21,675 nt of DNA from Diplocarpon mali (GCA_024741835.1 JAENRP010000364.1:1-21675), one strand, 5' to 3'; shown: positions 1 through 10,392, counted from the stretch's first letter. Notes: generated from the letters alone by a model not told the origin. Made by a program: numbers and translations.

Positions 1-740
1 ATTAGATATATTAAGATAATTACTTAATTTTCCTACTATTATAATTAAATTAGTAAAGATATTATCAAATCTCTACTTAAGTAAAAGCTTTGCAAATCTT
101 AGGAACTCCTTATTAAAGCTTTTAAATCTGAATTTTAAAAGTTTAATAAATAATAGATTTATAATACTTTAGCCTTCTTAAAGGAGTTTATTCTTATTAC
201 TTATACTATTAAGGAATTTAAAAACTACTATTAGACCTTTACTTAAGTATTAAATACCTTAATTAATTAGAAGATTCTTAGTAAAGTTGAAAGAGGACGC
301 CTTCTCTTATTTAAATTACTTACTAGCCTTTAAAATAAGATTATTAAAACATTTTAGAATTAATAAGCGTAACTTTATAACCTACGCTTAATTTAAAGAC
401 TTCTTAGCCTTTATATTAAAATCAGATCTTAATAGAAAAGGATAATTAAAGCAATAAAAAAGGAGAAAGAGCCTACTTCCTCCTTTATTAAAGATCTTAA
501 AAGCCTAGTATAAGAATATTCAAAGGCTTTAAAGGTTATTAAAGAAGTAAAAAGAAATCTAATAGTAATTCCCTTTACTTATAGTCTTAGCTTAAGAGTA
601 AAATCTACTTTAAAAATTAAGGAACTTAAAGCTTAGTTTTCTAAACTCTATATCTAATATTTAAAAACCTTAATTAAAGGCCTTCTTTAAGAAACTTATT
701 ATATTCCTTAGTTTAAAGATCAATAGGCTTTAAAGGGTAA
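1..740 (+). pseudogene. gag remnant of gypsy copy A, RIP-degraded
   Basis: This is the capsid-coding part of an LTR retrotransposon, broken by many in-frame TAA/TAG codons. The reading frame is that of the codon starting at base 112. It parallels element B gag at 7966 onward over more than 460 bp with a net difference of one codon. Shared landmarks are the AGGAACTCCTTATTAA-type block (about 100-116 against 7956-7971) and the AAATCAGATCTTA block (419-431 against 8271-8283). A palindrome copy at 577-599 occupies the same site and phase as the copy at 8428 in B. The window starts inside this gag. It is non-coding today; assignment rests on homology to B within the window. Confidence 0.75.
577..599. 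repeat. Palindromic element copy 1 (in gag A)
   Basis: 23-bp imperfect palindrome, RIP-eroded arms ACTTATAGTCT and AGCTTAAGAGT. In the gag A frame it reads TYSLSLRV. Same site as copy 8428 of element B. Confidence 0.8.
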
Positions 741-1013
741 AAACTAATACGCGAATCTTAAATACTTAAATCTAGCTTCCTTTAAATTAAATTAATAAGT
801 TGCTACTTTAAAAAGGTATAATAATTATATATAATTATATTAAAGAAATTCTTAAATCATTAGTTTAATTTTATATAAAGCTTGAATTTTCTTCTTTTTA
901 ATAGGGTCGCCTCTTAAGTTAGTTAGGATATATATGCTCAAGATTACTTAAATTATTTCCGATTTCTTCTTTAAATTACAATTTGATAAGCTTTGCCAAT
1001 TTTCGAGCTTTTA

Positions 1014-1036
1014 ACTTATAGGCCTAGCTTAAGAGT
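1014..1036. repeat. Palindromic element copy 2 (3' region of A)
   Basis: Arms ACTTATAGGCC and AGCTTAAGAGT around a central T. Lies between the end of pol and the LTR; apparently absent at the matching place in B. Would read TYRPSLRV. Confidence 0.8.
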
Positions 1037-1129
1037 CGCGGTACTAAAGAAGGAAAGAAGTTTTATTTAATTGTTTATTACCTTACCTTCCTTTTTTCCT
1101 CCTCCCTTTACTTATTTTTCTGAAAATCT

Positions 1130-1152
1130 ACTTATAGGCCTAACTTATAAGT
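1130..1152. repeat. Palindromic element copy 3 (3' region of A)
   Basis: Arms ACTTATAGGCC and AACTTATAAGT; both arms carry the TAT variant. About 94 bp after copy 2. Confidence 0.8.
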
Positions 1153-1333
1153 TAAAAAAAAACCCCTTTTTCCTCTTTTCTATCTTTACGACTTTAGGTA
1201 TTAACTTTACTTATACTTATTATTTTTATAAATCAGAATTAATATTCTCAATTTATAAAAGGCTTATATTCTTTACTAATAGTAGCAAGAGCTACTACTT
1301 AAGTTAATTAAGGTATATATAAAGACTTAAAAG

Positions 1334-1566
1334 TAGAGGATCTTATAATATAAGTTATATAGTTAGTTAAGGACTAAGGAGGAGGTATATATAAGACTAC
1401 TATTATACTTAAAGATAGCGCGTAATACTAAATACCTATTCTACCCTTAATTAGTAAATTATCCTAGTTCTTATCTTTAAAGAGCCCGCTTATAGTACTT
1501 CCTCCCTTTGTTCTTTGGTCTTTACGTAGGCCTATTTGTATCTTCTCTGCCTTAGTCCTTTATTAG
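1334..1566 (+). repeat. 3' LTR of copy A (matches LTR at 6514-6746)
   Basis: About 233 bp aligns end to end with 6514-6746. The anchor AGAGCCCGCT is identical at 1481-1490 and 6661-6670. The next ten bases differ by exactly three TpG-to-TpA changes (TATAGTACTT here, TGTGGTGCTT there), a textbook RIP signature. The start reads TAGAGG where B has TGGATAGG, so the canonical TG terminus has been converted to TA. The right boundary is set where similarity ends (TATTAG) and is good to a few bases. Confidence 0.65.
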
Positions 1567-2341
1567 CTTGTTTTTTTCGACCCCTTACTTACTCCGTTTT
1601 GCAAATAGAAACTTACCTTCAATTTCAATTTAAAAAAAAAATAAAAATAAAAAATTCCCTATACCCTCGCGTTGCTAGCATAAGCGGCTGCCTAAAGCAG
1701 TATATTAACCTCTCTCTTCCTAACTCTCTTCCTTTCCCTTATAAATACTCTATAACTCCCTTTTTATACTATTCGCTTTTGTCGACTACTTATCGATAAC
1801 TCTCTTTATACTTTTTAAATACTCTCTCTCCCTTTTAAAATACTTAAACCTAACTCGACTATTCGAAAACCCCTTTTTATAAACAAGTCTTTAAAGCTTT
1901 CTTATACTTATCAACCTATACTCGTCGACCTTCCTTATACTCTTCGAAATTCCTTACTCCTCCCTCCCTCTTTATACTTAAGTATAAACTAAAGGACTTA
2001 TATATATATATATAAAGACTTAATTAGCCTTAATAGGTTATATTATACTATTTAAGACTAAGTCAACTTTAGCAAAGTAATAAGCTTTAGACCCTTGGAC
2101 TCTACTTCCTTAGATTTACACTATACCCCTTCTTATATAACCTTATTATAACTTCTAATTAGTAAAGAGACGTAATCCTAAAGTAAAACCTTCTTTCTTA
2201 AGATCTATAAACCTATAATACCTTAATATATACTCTATTAGAAGGCTTTAAGAACGTATATAGCTCTACTTATACTAATCTTCTCCCTTTTAAATAGGTC
2301 ACTATTTGGCATTAGGTCCTTTTAAATTAAATTAAATAAAA
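1567..2341 (+). other. Non-coding, pyrimidine-rich stretch before gag of element C
   Basis: No supported gene. On the + strand this stretch is full of CTCTCTCC, CCTTTTCC and TTTATACT runs (about 1700-1980), then a short TATATATATATATA tract near 2001. This is the composition expected of a fungal promoter or 5' untranslated leader, and it immediately precedes the gag frame of element C, so part of it may be that element's LTR and leader. No second LTR copy was found to prove it. Short ORFs here, such as the 87-codon one at 1536-1799, have no recognisable protein character. Confidence 0.45.
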
Positions 2342-2417
2342 TAGAAAGAGTTAGTACTTAAGACCTTTAATCTTATACTACTTAAGAGGAGTAAAAGGTT
2401 AACTGCACCTCTATCCT

Positions 2418-2465
2418 TAGGCCTTACTGCTATTAGTTCTATAGGCCTTACTGCTACCTTTAGTT
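2418..2465 (+). repeat. Two-copy 24-bp tandem repeat in gag C
   Basis: TAGGCCTTACTGCTA begins at 2418 and again at 2442, giving a 24-bp period. In the gag C N-terminal frame it encodes an eight-residue repeat of the type (S)xGLTAxx. It could be a small in-frame duplication in the disordered Gag N-terminus. Confidence 0.6.
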
Positions 2466-2524
2466 TTAGAGATATTCCCCCTTTTAAGCCTACTTAAGAA
2501 GAAACCTCTTTAAGTATAGATTTT

Positions 2525-2547
2525 ACTCTTAAGTCTAGCTTATAAGT
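2525..2547. repeat. Palindromic element copy 4 (in gag C)
   Basis: Arms ACTCTTAAGTC and AGCTTATAAGT. In the N-terminal gag C frame it reads TLKSSL-stop-V. Confidence 0.75.
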
Positions 2548-4313
2548 AGATTTTTAAAATACCTTATTACTATCGATTGAAGTTAAGGAAGAAGACGCAC
2601 TTTCCTTAATAATATCTACCCTTACTATAATAGCCCCTTTCTTTTTAGCGGCCTAGTAGGCTGAGATTGCGAACCTTATTAGCGCTGCTATAGCCGCTGC
2701 TCTTTAAAACAACGCTGCCGCCCTCTCTTCCTTAAGTGCTAGCCCTTAAAACGCTTAATCCCTTATGGCCGACTTGCTGCCTCCTTTAAACTACTACCTC
2801 TTAATTATCCGACCTTTAATCTTAGCTATTGACCTTTACTAAATCAAGTACCCTTTAAACCATTTTAATAACTATTTAAGCGAAATACCTATAATACTTG
2901 AAAAATAGCTATAAAGGTATTCATTTAAAAGTACTTAAGCAACTTTGCTTTAAAAGAGGATTAGATAATAGCTTACTTTAAGTATATAATAAGTAAAGCT
3001 TAAAACCTAATCTTATAATATATAGATCCTATCTTTGCTAATAATTTTATATATACTACTAATGTCCTTAAGGTCTTAGATTAAAGGTTCTTTAATTATA
3101 ACTATATTTAATCTACTAAGGTTAAATATAATAAGCTAACTATAGGTTTAATATTATATAATAAGTTCCGATCCAAATTCGTTACTCTTATTATAGCTAA
3201 TAAGATCGATTAGACTTGCTAATTTAATAATATGTATAAAAAGGTCTCCTTAGCCTTAAAGAACGACTTTTAAATAGAGAAGTATAAAATGAATAACGAT
3301 TATACTACTTTAGACAAATTCCTAGCTATTGCGGACCGTAAGGCCTGTAATATTAAGTAAGAGAAGGCCTATAACGCTTAATAAGTCTCTTTTGCTATCG
3401 CGTTCTTCCTTTTAAAGGACCGCGTCTTTAGTATATTAAAAAGAGAGTCCTAGAGACCTATAGCTATAGCTACCTCCTTAGCTCCTTATACTTATTCCCC
3501 TTTACTAGCAGCCCCTTAAGAAAGGTCTACTAGCCTAAAGCCGTCCTTTAGTCTTTGCTATAACTGCAAAGCCTTTAGTTATTATATAATAGACTGCCTT
3601 AAGCTAAAGAGATAGGGCGAGTTTATAATAGCTAAAGTTAAGATGGAAAACGACTTACTATTAAAAAACTGCTTAGTTATAATAAAGACTCTAACTATAG
3701 TATAGGTTATAATTTATAAAAAGACTTAGATTTTAATTCCTACCTATTAATAAGTGGCCGCTAATTCTTAATTCTTATAAAACTAGCTTGAAATAGATTA
3801 TTTATTAAAATAGTTACTTATATTAATAGTAGAGCTAATATTTTCGGTATTATTAAGACGTCTTTAGTATATTAGCTCTTTTAAAGACTTAGGGTGAAAT
3901 TTATTAAACTGCTTTAATTAATTACCTTTATTAGCTATAATAGCCTTAAAGGAGAAACCATTCGATTTGCTATCTTACTTACTTTAATAATTGATAGGCG
4001 ATAAATAAACTTCCCTTTTTTAATTATAAGCTTAAGAGCAACCGATATCTTAATTAGTAAGAAGTTCCTAAAGTACTTTAACTTTAAATAGTCTTATAAA
4101 AAGGGAAAGAATTATATCTTTTAGCTTAAGGATATACCTATTATCCTTTACTTCAATTATTATATATTAATAGACCTCTCTTAGCTAATAAAACCCTTAA
4201 TAGCTTAAAAAGACATTAATTATTAAGCAGTTATGATAGACGCTAAGGATAAAGACCTAAGAATGGCCTAAGCCTAGCTTTCTATATTAGTAGGTAAAAA
4301 CGCTTTAAATTCC

Positions 4314-4336
4314 ACTCGCAGGCCTAGCCTATAAAT
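4314..4336. repeat. Palindromic element copy 5 (after protease C)
   Basis: Arms ACTCGCAGGCC and AGCCTATAAAT. In the protease frame it reads TRRPSL-stop-M. Confidence 0.8.
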
Positions 4337-4358
4337 GGCCTTTGCGAACTCGAATTCT

Positions 4359-4381
4359 ATTCTTAAGCCTAGTCTATAAGT
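4359..4381. repeat. Palindromic element copy 6 (after protease C)
   Basis: Arms ATTCTTAAGCC and AGTCTATAAGT. Same phase as copy 5, 45 bp away; reads ILKPSL-stop-V. Confidence 0.75.
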
Positions 4382-4579
4382 GGCTTCTTATAGATCTAAA
4401 GATAGTAGTTTCTTTAAAAACGTAAAAAGAGATCTGAACTATATAAAGAAGGCCTTATTAAAAGTATTAGACTCTTTAACCCCTCTTTTAATAAAAAGGA
4501 ACGCTTTTATAAAATCAGCTTATTAAATCAGCTTAATTTTAGCCTTAGCAATCAGCGCCCTTTACTACTACTTTATAAT

Positions 4580-5136
4580 TGTTGGTACGCAGATTCCTAT
4601 GCAGGAGGCAAGCTGCCCTTGTTCCTAGGGTCATCCTATATAGCTATACCATATGCGATATAAGGGGTTTCGTATGTATTTCAGACGGCTATTTAGCCAG
4701 AGGACTTTAGAAGGATATTTATATACGGCTAGGAGGGACTATAGGAAGGAAGATATTTATAGGTATAAAGGTACTATCTCAGTTATATAAAGATAGACAG
4801 ATATTATAATAGATTCTTTTTAATAATAAGTACTTAATTATATTTATATAAATATCGATTACTAGTATAGAACCTATACTAATTAGTAGTAGCACCTTTA
4901 CTATAGATAGTAAGGTTATTAAACTAAAGAATTCTTTCTTGATTTAAAGAGTACTTGATTGTATTTCCAGCTTACCTTAAATACTAACCCAAATGTATAA
5001 AGTAATATTAGTTACTATTAAAGGGGAAAAGGCGAAAGGTACGCGAATTTAAATAGAGTTATTACTTTAAAGGTAGATACTATCCTCTTTTACCTGCGTT
5101 TTATTATATATTATAATTAGAGTAAAACTAGAGTGC
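4580..5136 (+). repeat. Candidate 5' LTR of element D
   Basis: A non-coding stretch starting TGTTGG and ending near ...GAGTGCA at 5136, so it has TG...CA ends like an LTR. It contains CpA- and TpG-bearing sequence near its start (4580-4660) that contrasts with the TpA-saturated DNA to its left. No partner LTR is present to confirm it. Its right end is placed only from the CA dinucleotide before the inverted repeat at 5137. Confidence 0.35.
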
Positions 5137-5152
5137 AATCGGTATCCCGATT
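5137..5152. repeat. Perfect 6-bp inverted repeat at LTR/leader border of D
   Basis: AATCGG, a four-base loop TATC, then CCGATT form a perfect short stem. It is bracketed by an exact 10-bp direct repeat TTATAATTAG at 5111-5120 and 5151-5160. It lies where a primer-binding site would be expected, but it does not begin with the TGG that complements a tRNA CCA end. Confidence 0.5.
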
Positions 5153-5209
5153 ATAATTAGATAATAGTATAATAATATATAAAATATAACTATATTAGAC
5201 TTCTTTCGG

Positions 5210-6512
5210 ACCCTATTAGAGCGTAGAGCAATATTCGGACAATATTAGGAAATAATTAAAGGGAGACTATTAATGCCGCTTAATCTAAGGTAACCCTAGA
5301 TACTAAGGGACCTCGAAAGGGATATAAGACCTTAGGAGGATCAACTTAGCAAAAAGGCCCTTAGACTAAAAGACCTATATATAAAGAACTTTCGAAAGAT
5401 ACTATAAGATAGCAAAAGGAGAGGGTTATACCTTACTAAGGACTTTTAAGAGGAGTTTTAAGATTGGATAGTTAGCGATTTTAAATTGCTAAATAAGGAC
5501 GTTTAATAACGCCTAAGGGACGACCTTTAGTACTATAGAGTATACATTTAATATAAGAAGGGCGTTTCGATCGATTAGGCACTTTTTAATATAGTATATT
5601 AAAAAGGGAATAAGTAGTTAAAAGATCAGCTAGAATTATAGACTTAAGAAGTACTAAACTCAATTATAGCACAATCTCTAAGATATAAAATAAGGTCTAC
5701 TTTAGAATTTGCCGAATTTATACAAATAAGTAAGTTATCTACTTAAAGGGTTACTATAGCTAAATAAGAGATACTACGCTAAGACTCGCTTCGGCAAAGA
5801 CACCTTAGATATAATAATAATACTTTGCAAGACAACTTATATAAAGCGGATACTTTAAGATAAACAACCGAACGATATAACCTTAAAAGAATACTATATT
5901 AATCCTAATTAGGACGAACCTTAGTTATATAATACCTAGAGATCCTAAATCTGATACTAATACCGCCGATCTAACTAAAAGATAGATTATTACTACCCTT
6001 TACTATAAGAAGGGGTTTAAAAGCGCTTCTAGACTTAAATTAGAGTAACGCTTAACTATCCTAGTATATTATAGAACCTTTGACTTCAGATTAGGCTAAA
6101 ACTCTTATAAATCTAAGTAAGATATATACTAAGGAAACTTAATACTTAAGTAGGAAAGATCACTTTAATAAAAAGCTTTATATATTTGCCGATTTATACT
6201 AAAGAGCCTTTATAAACTAGAGTATATAGTATAAAGCGTTTCCTTCTATACTATAAAACTCAGCCTTAACCTACTACTATTAGTACTTATAAAATAAGAA
6301 CTTTAAGTTTGCCAACCTAGTAGAGGCCATTTAGGCCAATTACAAGACCGAAGAGAGAAGTAGTAGATTCCTAAGGAGGTGGTTTCGGCTGACATTTAAC
6401 CTATTCTAATAAGAAGACTATCAAAGGGGGAAACCGATCCTAACCTAACTTAAGAACTATACTAAGGAGCTGCAAAACTTGCAATTAGGCCTATATACTA
6501 TGGAGACCTGAG
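5210..6512 (+). pseudogene. gag of element D, RIP-degraded and 3'-truncated
   Basis: A single reading frame (phase of base 5210; first ATG at 5273) carries a Gag-like protein of about 410 codons with many TAA/TAG codons and no detected frameshift. The C-terminal block, around KNYTKELQNLQLGLY (about 6452-6496), resembles the conserved capsid region of a fungal gypsy Gag group where the run L-x-x-L-R-x-L-Q-L-G-L precedes a cysteine-containing segment. That downstream segment is missing because the LTR of element B starts at about 6514. The N-terminal half is charged and helical in character. Family placement rests on the capsid block only. Confidence 0.6.
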
Positions 6513-6513
6513 A

Positions 6514-6746
6514 TGGATAGGTCTTATGATATATATCATATGATCGACGCAGGACAGTAGGAGGATAAAATGGCCATCTTCTATATATAGAGATAGCGCG
6601 TATCGCTATAGTACTGAATATACCTTATACTTAGGACTTGTTCCTAATATCTTATTTAAGAGAGCCCGCTTGTGGTGCTTCCTCCTTTTGTTTTTAGGTC
6701 TTCCCTTAGGCCTATTCTTATATTATCTCCCTCTAGTTTTATATTA
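6514..6746 (+). repeat. 5' LTR of element B
   Basis: Matches 1334-1566 over its whole length. It starts TGGATAGG, retaining the TG end lost in copy A, and ends near TATTA, probably a former CA. It contains an inverted repeat ATAGCG (6593-6598) / CGCTAT (6604-6609) around a five-base loop, which could fold in the transcript. Upstream lies the truncated gag of element D; downstream the leader of B. Confidence 0.65.
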
Positions 6747-6758
6747 GTGACCTACGCA
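6744..6758 (+). other. Possible primer-binding site of element B
   Basis: TTAGTGACCTACGC directly follows the LTR and would read TTGGTGACCTACGC before a single TpG-to-TpA change, giving the TGG expected opposite a tRNA CCA end. The specific tRNA was not identified, so this rests on position and the inferred TGG. Confidence 0.3.
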
Positions 6759-7689
6759 AGGACCGATTTCTTAAGATTTCCGTCCTTATACGACCTTATT
6801 AATCTCTTGGTTCGCAGATAAGAGACCGGCCTTTTGAAGAATACGTCTTTAAAACACTTATAGCATTTTGATCGACTTTAAAACCCTTATCCTTAATCGC
6901 CTAGTTACTTGGAACTGTCGATTTTCATTTAGCAACTATTAATAACCTTAGATTTTCCCTTTTTAACTCTGCTTTAAAAACCCCTATTTTCTTCCTTAAC
7001 TCTGAGATTTTCGGAATTTTCGGCTTCCTAGTATGAAAAGTTTGGCGAATCCTATAATAGCAATCTTAAACAGCAGTGGTTTCGAGTACTTAAGTAATAC
7101 TAAGTGTAAATTCCAACTGGAAGTGCCTCCTTAGAATCTTTAGAAATCCGAATCTGATAATTCAGCCGCCTCGGCTTAATAGAACTCTAAAAATTGCCTC
7201 GGAATCGTCTTCGGAGACCCCTTTATTCTAAGGACTAATGGGAATTGGCCTAAAGGCTAAGAAGAATCTTGAATATAAACCTTATTTTAGAAATTGGTCC
7301 TTAATTAGGTAAACCTTATCTTATTGCGATTAGTCGCAACGCTCCTATTAGCTGTTTAGCACTTACTTAAAATCTCTTAGCAAACTCGGATTAAACTTTT
7401 AGCAGAATCCGGAATTCTACTCTTAAGCCTAGCCTACGAGTAGGAGGATAAAAAGACGTCCTTAAATAACTTAGGACTGCTACTTACTTTTTTAATATCA
7501 ATATTAGAAAATACTAAAAATAATAATAATTTTGAACTTTTTACTAACCCTTTGTTTGAATCTTTTTAAACTCGTCTTAGTCACTTTGAGATTGACTCGG
7601 ATTTTGAATATTCTTTAAGCCCTTTTGAATTTCGAAGTACTCCTCTTAGCAATCAATCTTATAATATTAAAGCTTCCCCTTTGCCTCTT
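6759..7689 (+). other. Leader of element B; gag start uncertain
   Basis: About 900 bp between LTR and the first ATG of the gag frame. No separate gene is seen. A palindrome copy is at 7419-7441. From about 7441 the gag phase runs on with only RIP-type stops and a protein-like composition, including an Asn run from (AAT)n near 7525-7540. The original gag start may therefore lie upstream of 7690, with its ATG lost. The 80-codon ORF on the - strand at 7705-7947 is a shadow of gag. Confidence 0.5.
7419..7441. repeat. Palindromic element copy 7 (leader of B)
   Basis: Arms ACTCTTAAGCC and AGCCTACGAGT. Upstream of the gag ATG and out of the gag phase. The bases before it (GGAATTCT) resemble those before copy 6 (CGAATTCT). 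Confidence 0.85.
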
Positions 7690-8427
7690 ATGGATTCTAT
7701 TAACTTAGACAGTTAGTATAAAACGATAATGGCCGCATTTAAGGCTATTACTAGTCACTTTCCCCTTCCTAGTTCCCTTGGTGCTCCTCACTTTATAGGC
7801 GCTAATATTACTGATTTCCTTAAGTAATATAAGGAAACTTATTACGATTTTGGTATTGTATAAGAGGATATGATTTCTCAACTTCCTTGCTACTGTGATC
7901 ATATAAGTAAGGATATTATTAAGTCCCTTCCTAAATAGAAAACTCATGGTTTATAAGAACTCCTTATTAAGGCCCTCAAATCTGAATTTTGCGAATTTGA
8001 TAGATAGTAGATTCGCGATACCCTAGCTTTCTTAAAGGAATTTGTTCTGGTCACTTGTACTCTTAAGGAACTTAAGAACTACTATCGGACTTTTACTTGT
8101 ATATTAAACACCTTGATCAGCTAGAAAATACTTAGCGAAGTTAAAAGAGGCCGCCTTTTCTTACTTGGATTACCTACTGGACTTTGAAATAAGATTATTA
8201 AGCATTTTAAGATCGATAAGCAAGACCTTATAACCTTTGCCTTATTTAAGGAATTTGCGGCCTTTGCTTTAAAATCAGATCTTAGTAAGAGAACTATTAA
8301 TACTATAGAATAGGAAAAAGCCCTTACTCCCTCTTATACTAAAGACCTTAAGAGCCTGGTCTAAGAATACTTAAAGGCTTTGGAAGTTATAGAAGAGGTA
8401 AAGAAGAACCTAGTAGTTATACCTTTC

Positions 8428-8450
8428 ACTCGCGAGCCTGACCTAGGAGT
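8428..8450. repeat. Palindromic element copy 8 (in gag B)
   Basis: Arms ACTCGCGAGCC and GACCTAGGAGT, extended to TTTC before and GAAA after. In the gag-pol frame it reads TREPDLGV, between the capsid region and the Cys-rich segment. Confidence 0.85.
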
Positions 8451-9789
8451 GAAATCCAACCTTAGAATTAAGGAACTTAAGACCTAATTTATAGAACTCC
8501 GAATTTAGAGCTTGGAAATTAGGATTAATGATCTCTTATAGGAAAAATAGCATATTCCTCAATTTGGTAATAGGCAAAACTCGGCTACTATAAGCTAATA
8601 TAGTAGTTCCTATTACTAGACTCCTGCTTCTTATCATTCGGAATAACCTACTAATATAAGAACTCAACAGTTGACTAAAGAAGGAGAAATTAATCCTAAC
8701 TAGCACTCTGCTAATATTAATACTATAGGATACTAAGGGAATAGCAATAGAAGACGACTAACCTATAACTTTTATAATAATGAAGAACCTAATTGCGCTT
8801 TATATAAGTATTGTAACGATTGCCCTCTTTTCCTTCGTTTTATTAACACTAGGATTATATATATTAATAAGTATGGGATGCTTTGCATTAGAGATCTTAG
8901 GCTAGAAGCTATCCTTGTTAAAAAGCACCAGAATCGCTTATAGTTATAGACTATTCAAACGATAATATATAGTATAAAATGGGATGAGAATTTGGTCGAA
9001 TAATAGCGTATTATAGATATGAATGCTAAAATTCCAACTTATATATATATAGGTCCAATTAGCAACCTACCTAAGGGAGTTCTTAAGGACCCGGCTTCTG
9101 ACCAAATAGCTATAGAAGTTAGAGGCATCTCTATCTTAAGGTAGGTTAATAATAACGTATCTGCTGATATTAATGCTGCTTTTATATTTAGAAACCCTTA
9201 GAATACTCGACGCCCTTTTAGATCTACCACTCCTTTAATACTAATAAAACTAGCCAAAGTCCAGAAATCAATGCGTGCAACTTAGGAATCTTAATATAGA
9301 GTCCAAACGCTAAAAGATACCTAATAATCTAGAACTGTAGTAGACGAGGATGAAGCCGATATAGCAGACGAATTGATCAAAGATGTAATAGACAAAGATA
9401 GCTCTAAGCTTAAAGATTAAGAAGTTGAAGTTATTACGCGGACCCTTAACCTTAAGTGAAAGAGACAGATATTAAAACAGAAGAAATTTGTTAATAAATA
9501 CGCTAGTTCAACTATAATAGAGAAAGCTATAGAGAATGTCATAGCTTAGCAAATTAACCTTACGTTTAAAGACTTATTTGGTTTGATTAGACGCTTTGAT
9601 AAAGTGCTAAGAAAGCATATCTTAGTTGCCTTTAAAGATTTGAATGATAATAAGGAAATAGAAATTATAATGCAAAAGAACTTTAAGAAGTACTTAGCCT
9701 TAATCAAATGTCTTTAGATTGCAAAAGACAAAGGAACCTAGAGGTACTATAATATTATAGCGATAGCTTTAACATCTTAGAATATCAAT

Positions 9790-10200
9790 CGAAATTGTTT
9801 AGCAGTTGCAATAAAAAGCCTTATTATTATTTATTCTATAGAAGAATTAGTTAAAGCAAAGGCTCTGATCGATTGTGGTTTAGAAGTTAATATAATAATT
9901 AGAAAAGTGGCAGAAATGGCTCGATTGATAATCGTTAGCGATTGACTCCTTATTTATTCGATTGTCTTTAGATCGAAATACAATTTTAATAGATAGGTGA
10001 AAAATGTAAAGGTTAAAGTCAAAGGAATCGTTAATTATACTGACTTTCTAATGATAGAGAATTCCTTAAATAACATTCTTTTAAGAATGCCTTTTATTTT
10101 AGAATCTTAGCTAATATTTAACTATCTTAGAGATAGGCTTATAAAAGCTAGCCTTTAGAATACGGATCGATCCTTAAAAGGACAAATGGTTGTCGCAGGA
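9790..10200 (+). pseudogene. Protease domain of element B
   Basis: Retropepsin region in the gag-pol frame. The catalytic motif reads ALIDCGLEVNII with D-C-G at 9871-9879, where Asp-Ser/Thr-Gly is usual; the change to Cys is not a simple RIP product. About 200 bp on, NNILLRMPFILES (about 10069-10107) matches the family's hydrophobic 'L-L-L-G-x-P-F-L' strand. One further stop codon follows directly at 10108. Confidence 0.65.
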
Positions 10201-10392
10201 GATATAGCCGAATTCTAGAATAAGGTTTTAGGAAACGATTAGCCAGCATGAGGGCTAGGCTTGATGCTAGTGAAGGAAGGCACCTAGCGAGGAGTTATGG
10301 CGAAAGAAAGAAAAAAGAAAAATAAGGTGGAAAAGAGAGTTCGTTTTACAAATTTCGATAATTCACCAATCATTTTGAAAAACCCAAAAACC

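Larger units (their letters stand above)
1..1566 (+). mobile_element. Ty3/gypsy-like element copy A, internally deleted, 3' part
   Basis: This is the right-hand part of an LTR retrotransposon whose 5' end lies outside the window. Bases 1-740 align collinearly with 7855-8570 of element B (gag). Bases about 800-1010 align with 13880-14060 (3' end of B), including a near-identical stretch around TAATAGGGTCGCCTC (899-913) against TAATAAGGTCGCCTC (13960-13974). The roughly 5.3 kb that separates these blocks in B (protease to integrase) is missing. The element ends in an LTR at 1334-1566 matching 6514-6746. It is heavily RIP-mutated: most positions where B keeps TG or CA read TA here. The deletion could predate or postdate RIP. 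Confidence 0.75.
2342..3700 (+). pseudogene. gag of gypsy element C with CCHC zinc knuckle, RIP-degraded
   Basis: Encodes a retrotransposon Gag (capsid and nucleocapsid), now broken. The N-terminal part (about 2342-2790) reads in the frame of base 2648 and contains an Ala/Ile-rich helix (AEIANLISAAIAAAL) typical of gypsy Gag N-termini. The capsid part (about 2800-3700) reads one frame earlier, so an indel lies near 2790-2870. The zinc knuckle is visible at 3556-3597 as C-x2-C-x4-Y-x4-C: the histidine codon CAY has become TAT, a CpA-to-TpA change. The many TAA/TAG codons fit converted CAA, CAG and TGG. A palindrome copy (2525-2547) lies in frame in the N-terminal part. The true start codon cannot be chosen. 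Confidence 0.7.
3783..4579 (+). pseudogene. Aspartic protease region of element C pol, truncated
   Basis: This frame (phase of base 4029) encodes the retropepsin region at the start of Pol. The active-site block reads YINSRANIFG (from about 3825), where families of this type have an Asp-Ser-Gly triad: the Asp is now Asn and the Gly is Arg, both G-to-A changes. Downstream, TDILISKKFLKYF (about 4041-4079) matches the conserved flap-distal 'D-I-I-L-G-x-x-W-L' region of gypsy proteases. It lies one frame behind the gag capsid frame, which could be a former -1 frameshift site or a later indel. Two in-frame palindromes (4314, 4359) follow the protease. The frame ends at 4579, where TGTTGG begins; no RT follows. 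Confidence 0.65.
4580..6513 (+). mobile_element. Gypsy-like element D, 5' part only
   Basis: A third retroelement, less RIP-converted in its LTR-like part than its neighbours. It begins with TGTTGG at 4580, a common start for fungal gypsy LTRs, exactly where the element C frame stops. It continues through a leader into a gag frame, and ends at about 6513 where the LTR of element B starts. Protease and pol are not present in the window. No second LTR copy is available, so the 5' boundary is inferred from sequence discontinuity and the terminal motif. Confidence 0.5.

Noticed and set aside
1071..1307. 78-codon ORF
   Set aside because: Lies in the 3' untranslated part of copy A and crosses a palindrome. 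The composition is that of low-complexity T-rich DNA, with no protein-like blocks.
1536..1799. 87-codon ORF
   Set aside because: Spans the LTR end and a pyrimidine-rich leader; no coding character or homologue in the window.
4262..4285. Possible further palindrome around GGCCTAAGCCTAGCTT
   Set aside because: Shares the AAGCCTAGCTT core but lacks ACT/AGT ends and the 23-bp architecture.
7705..7947. 80-codon ORF on the - strand
   Set aside because: Antisense shadow of the element B gag frame, which is supported by homology to copy A and by the full gag-pol frame.
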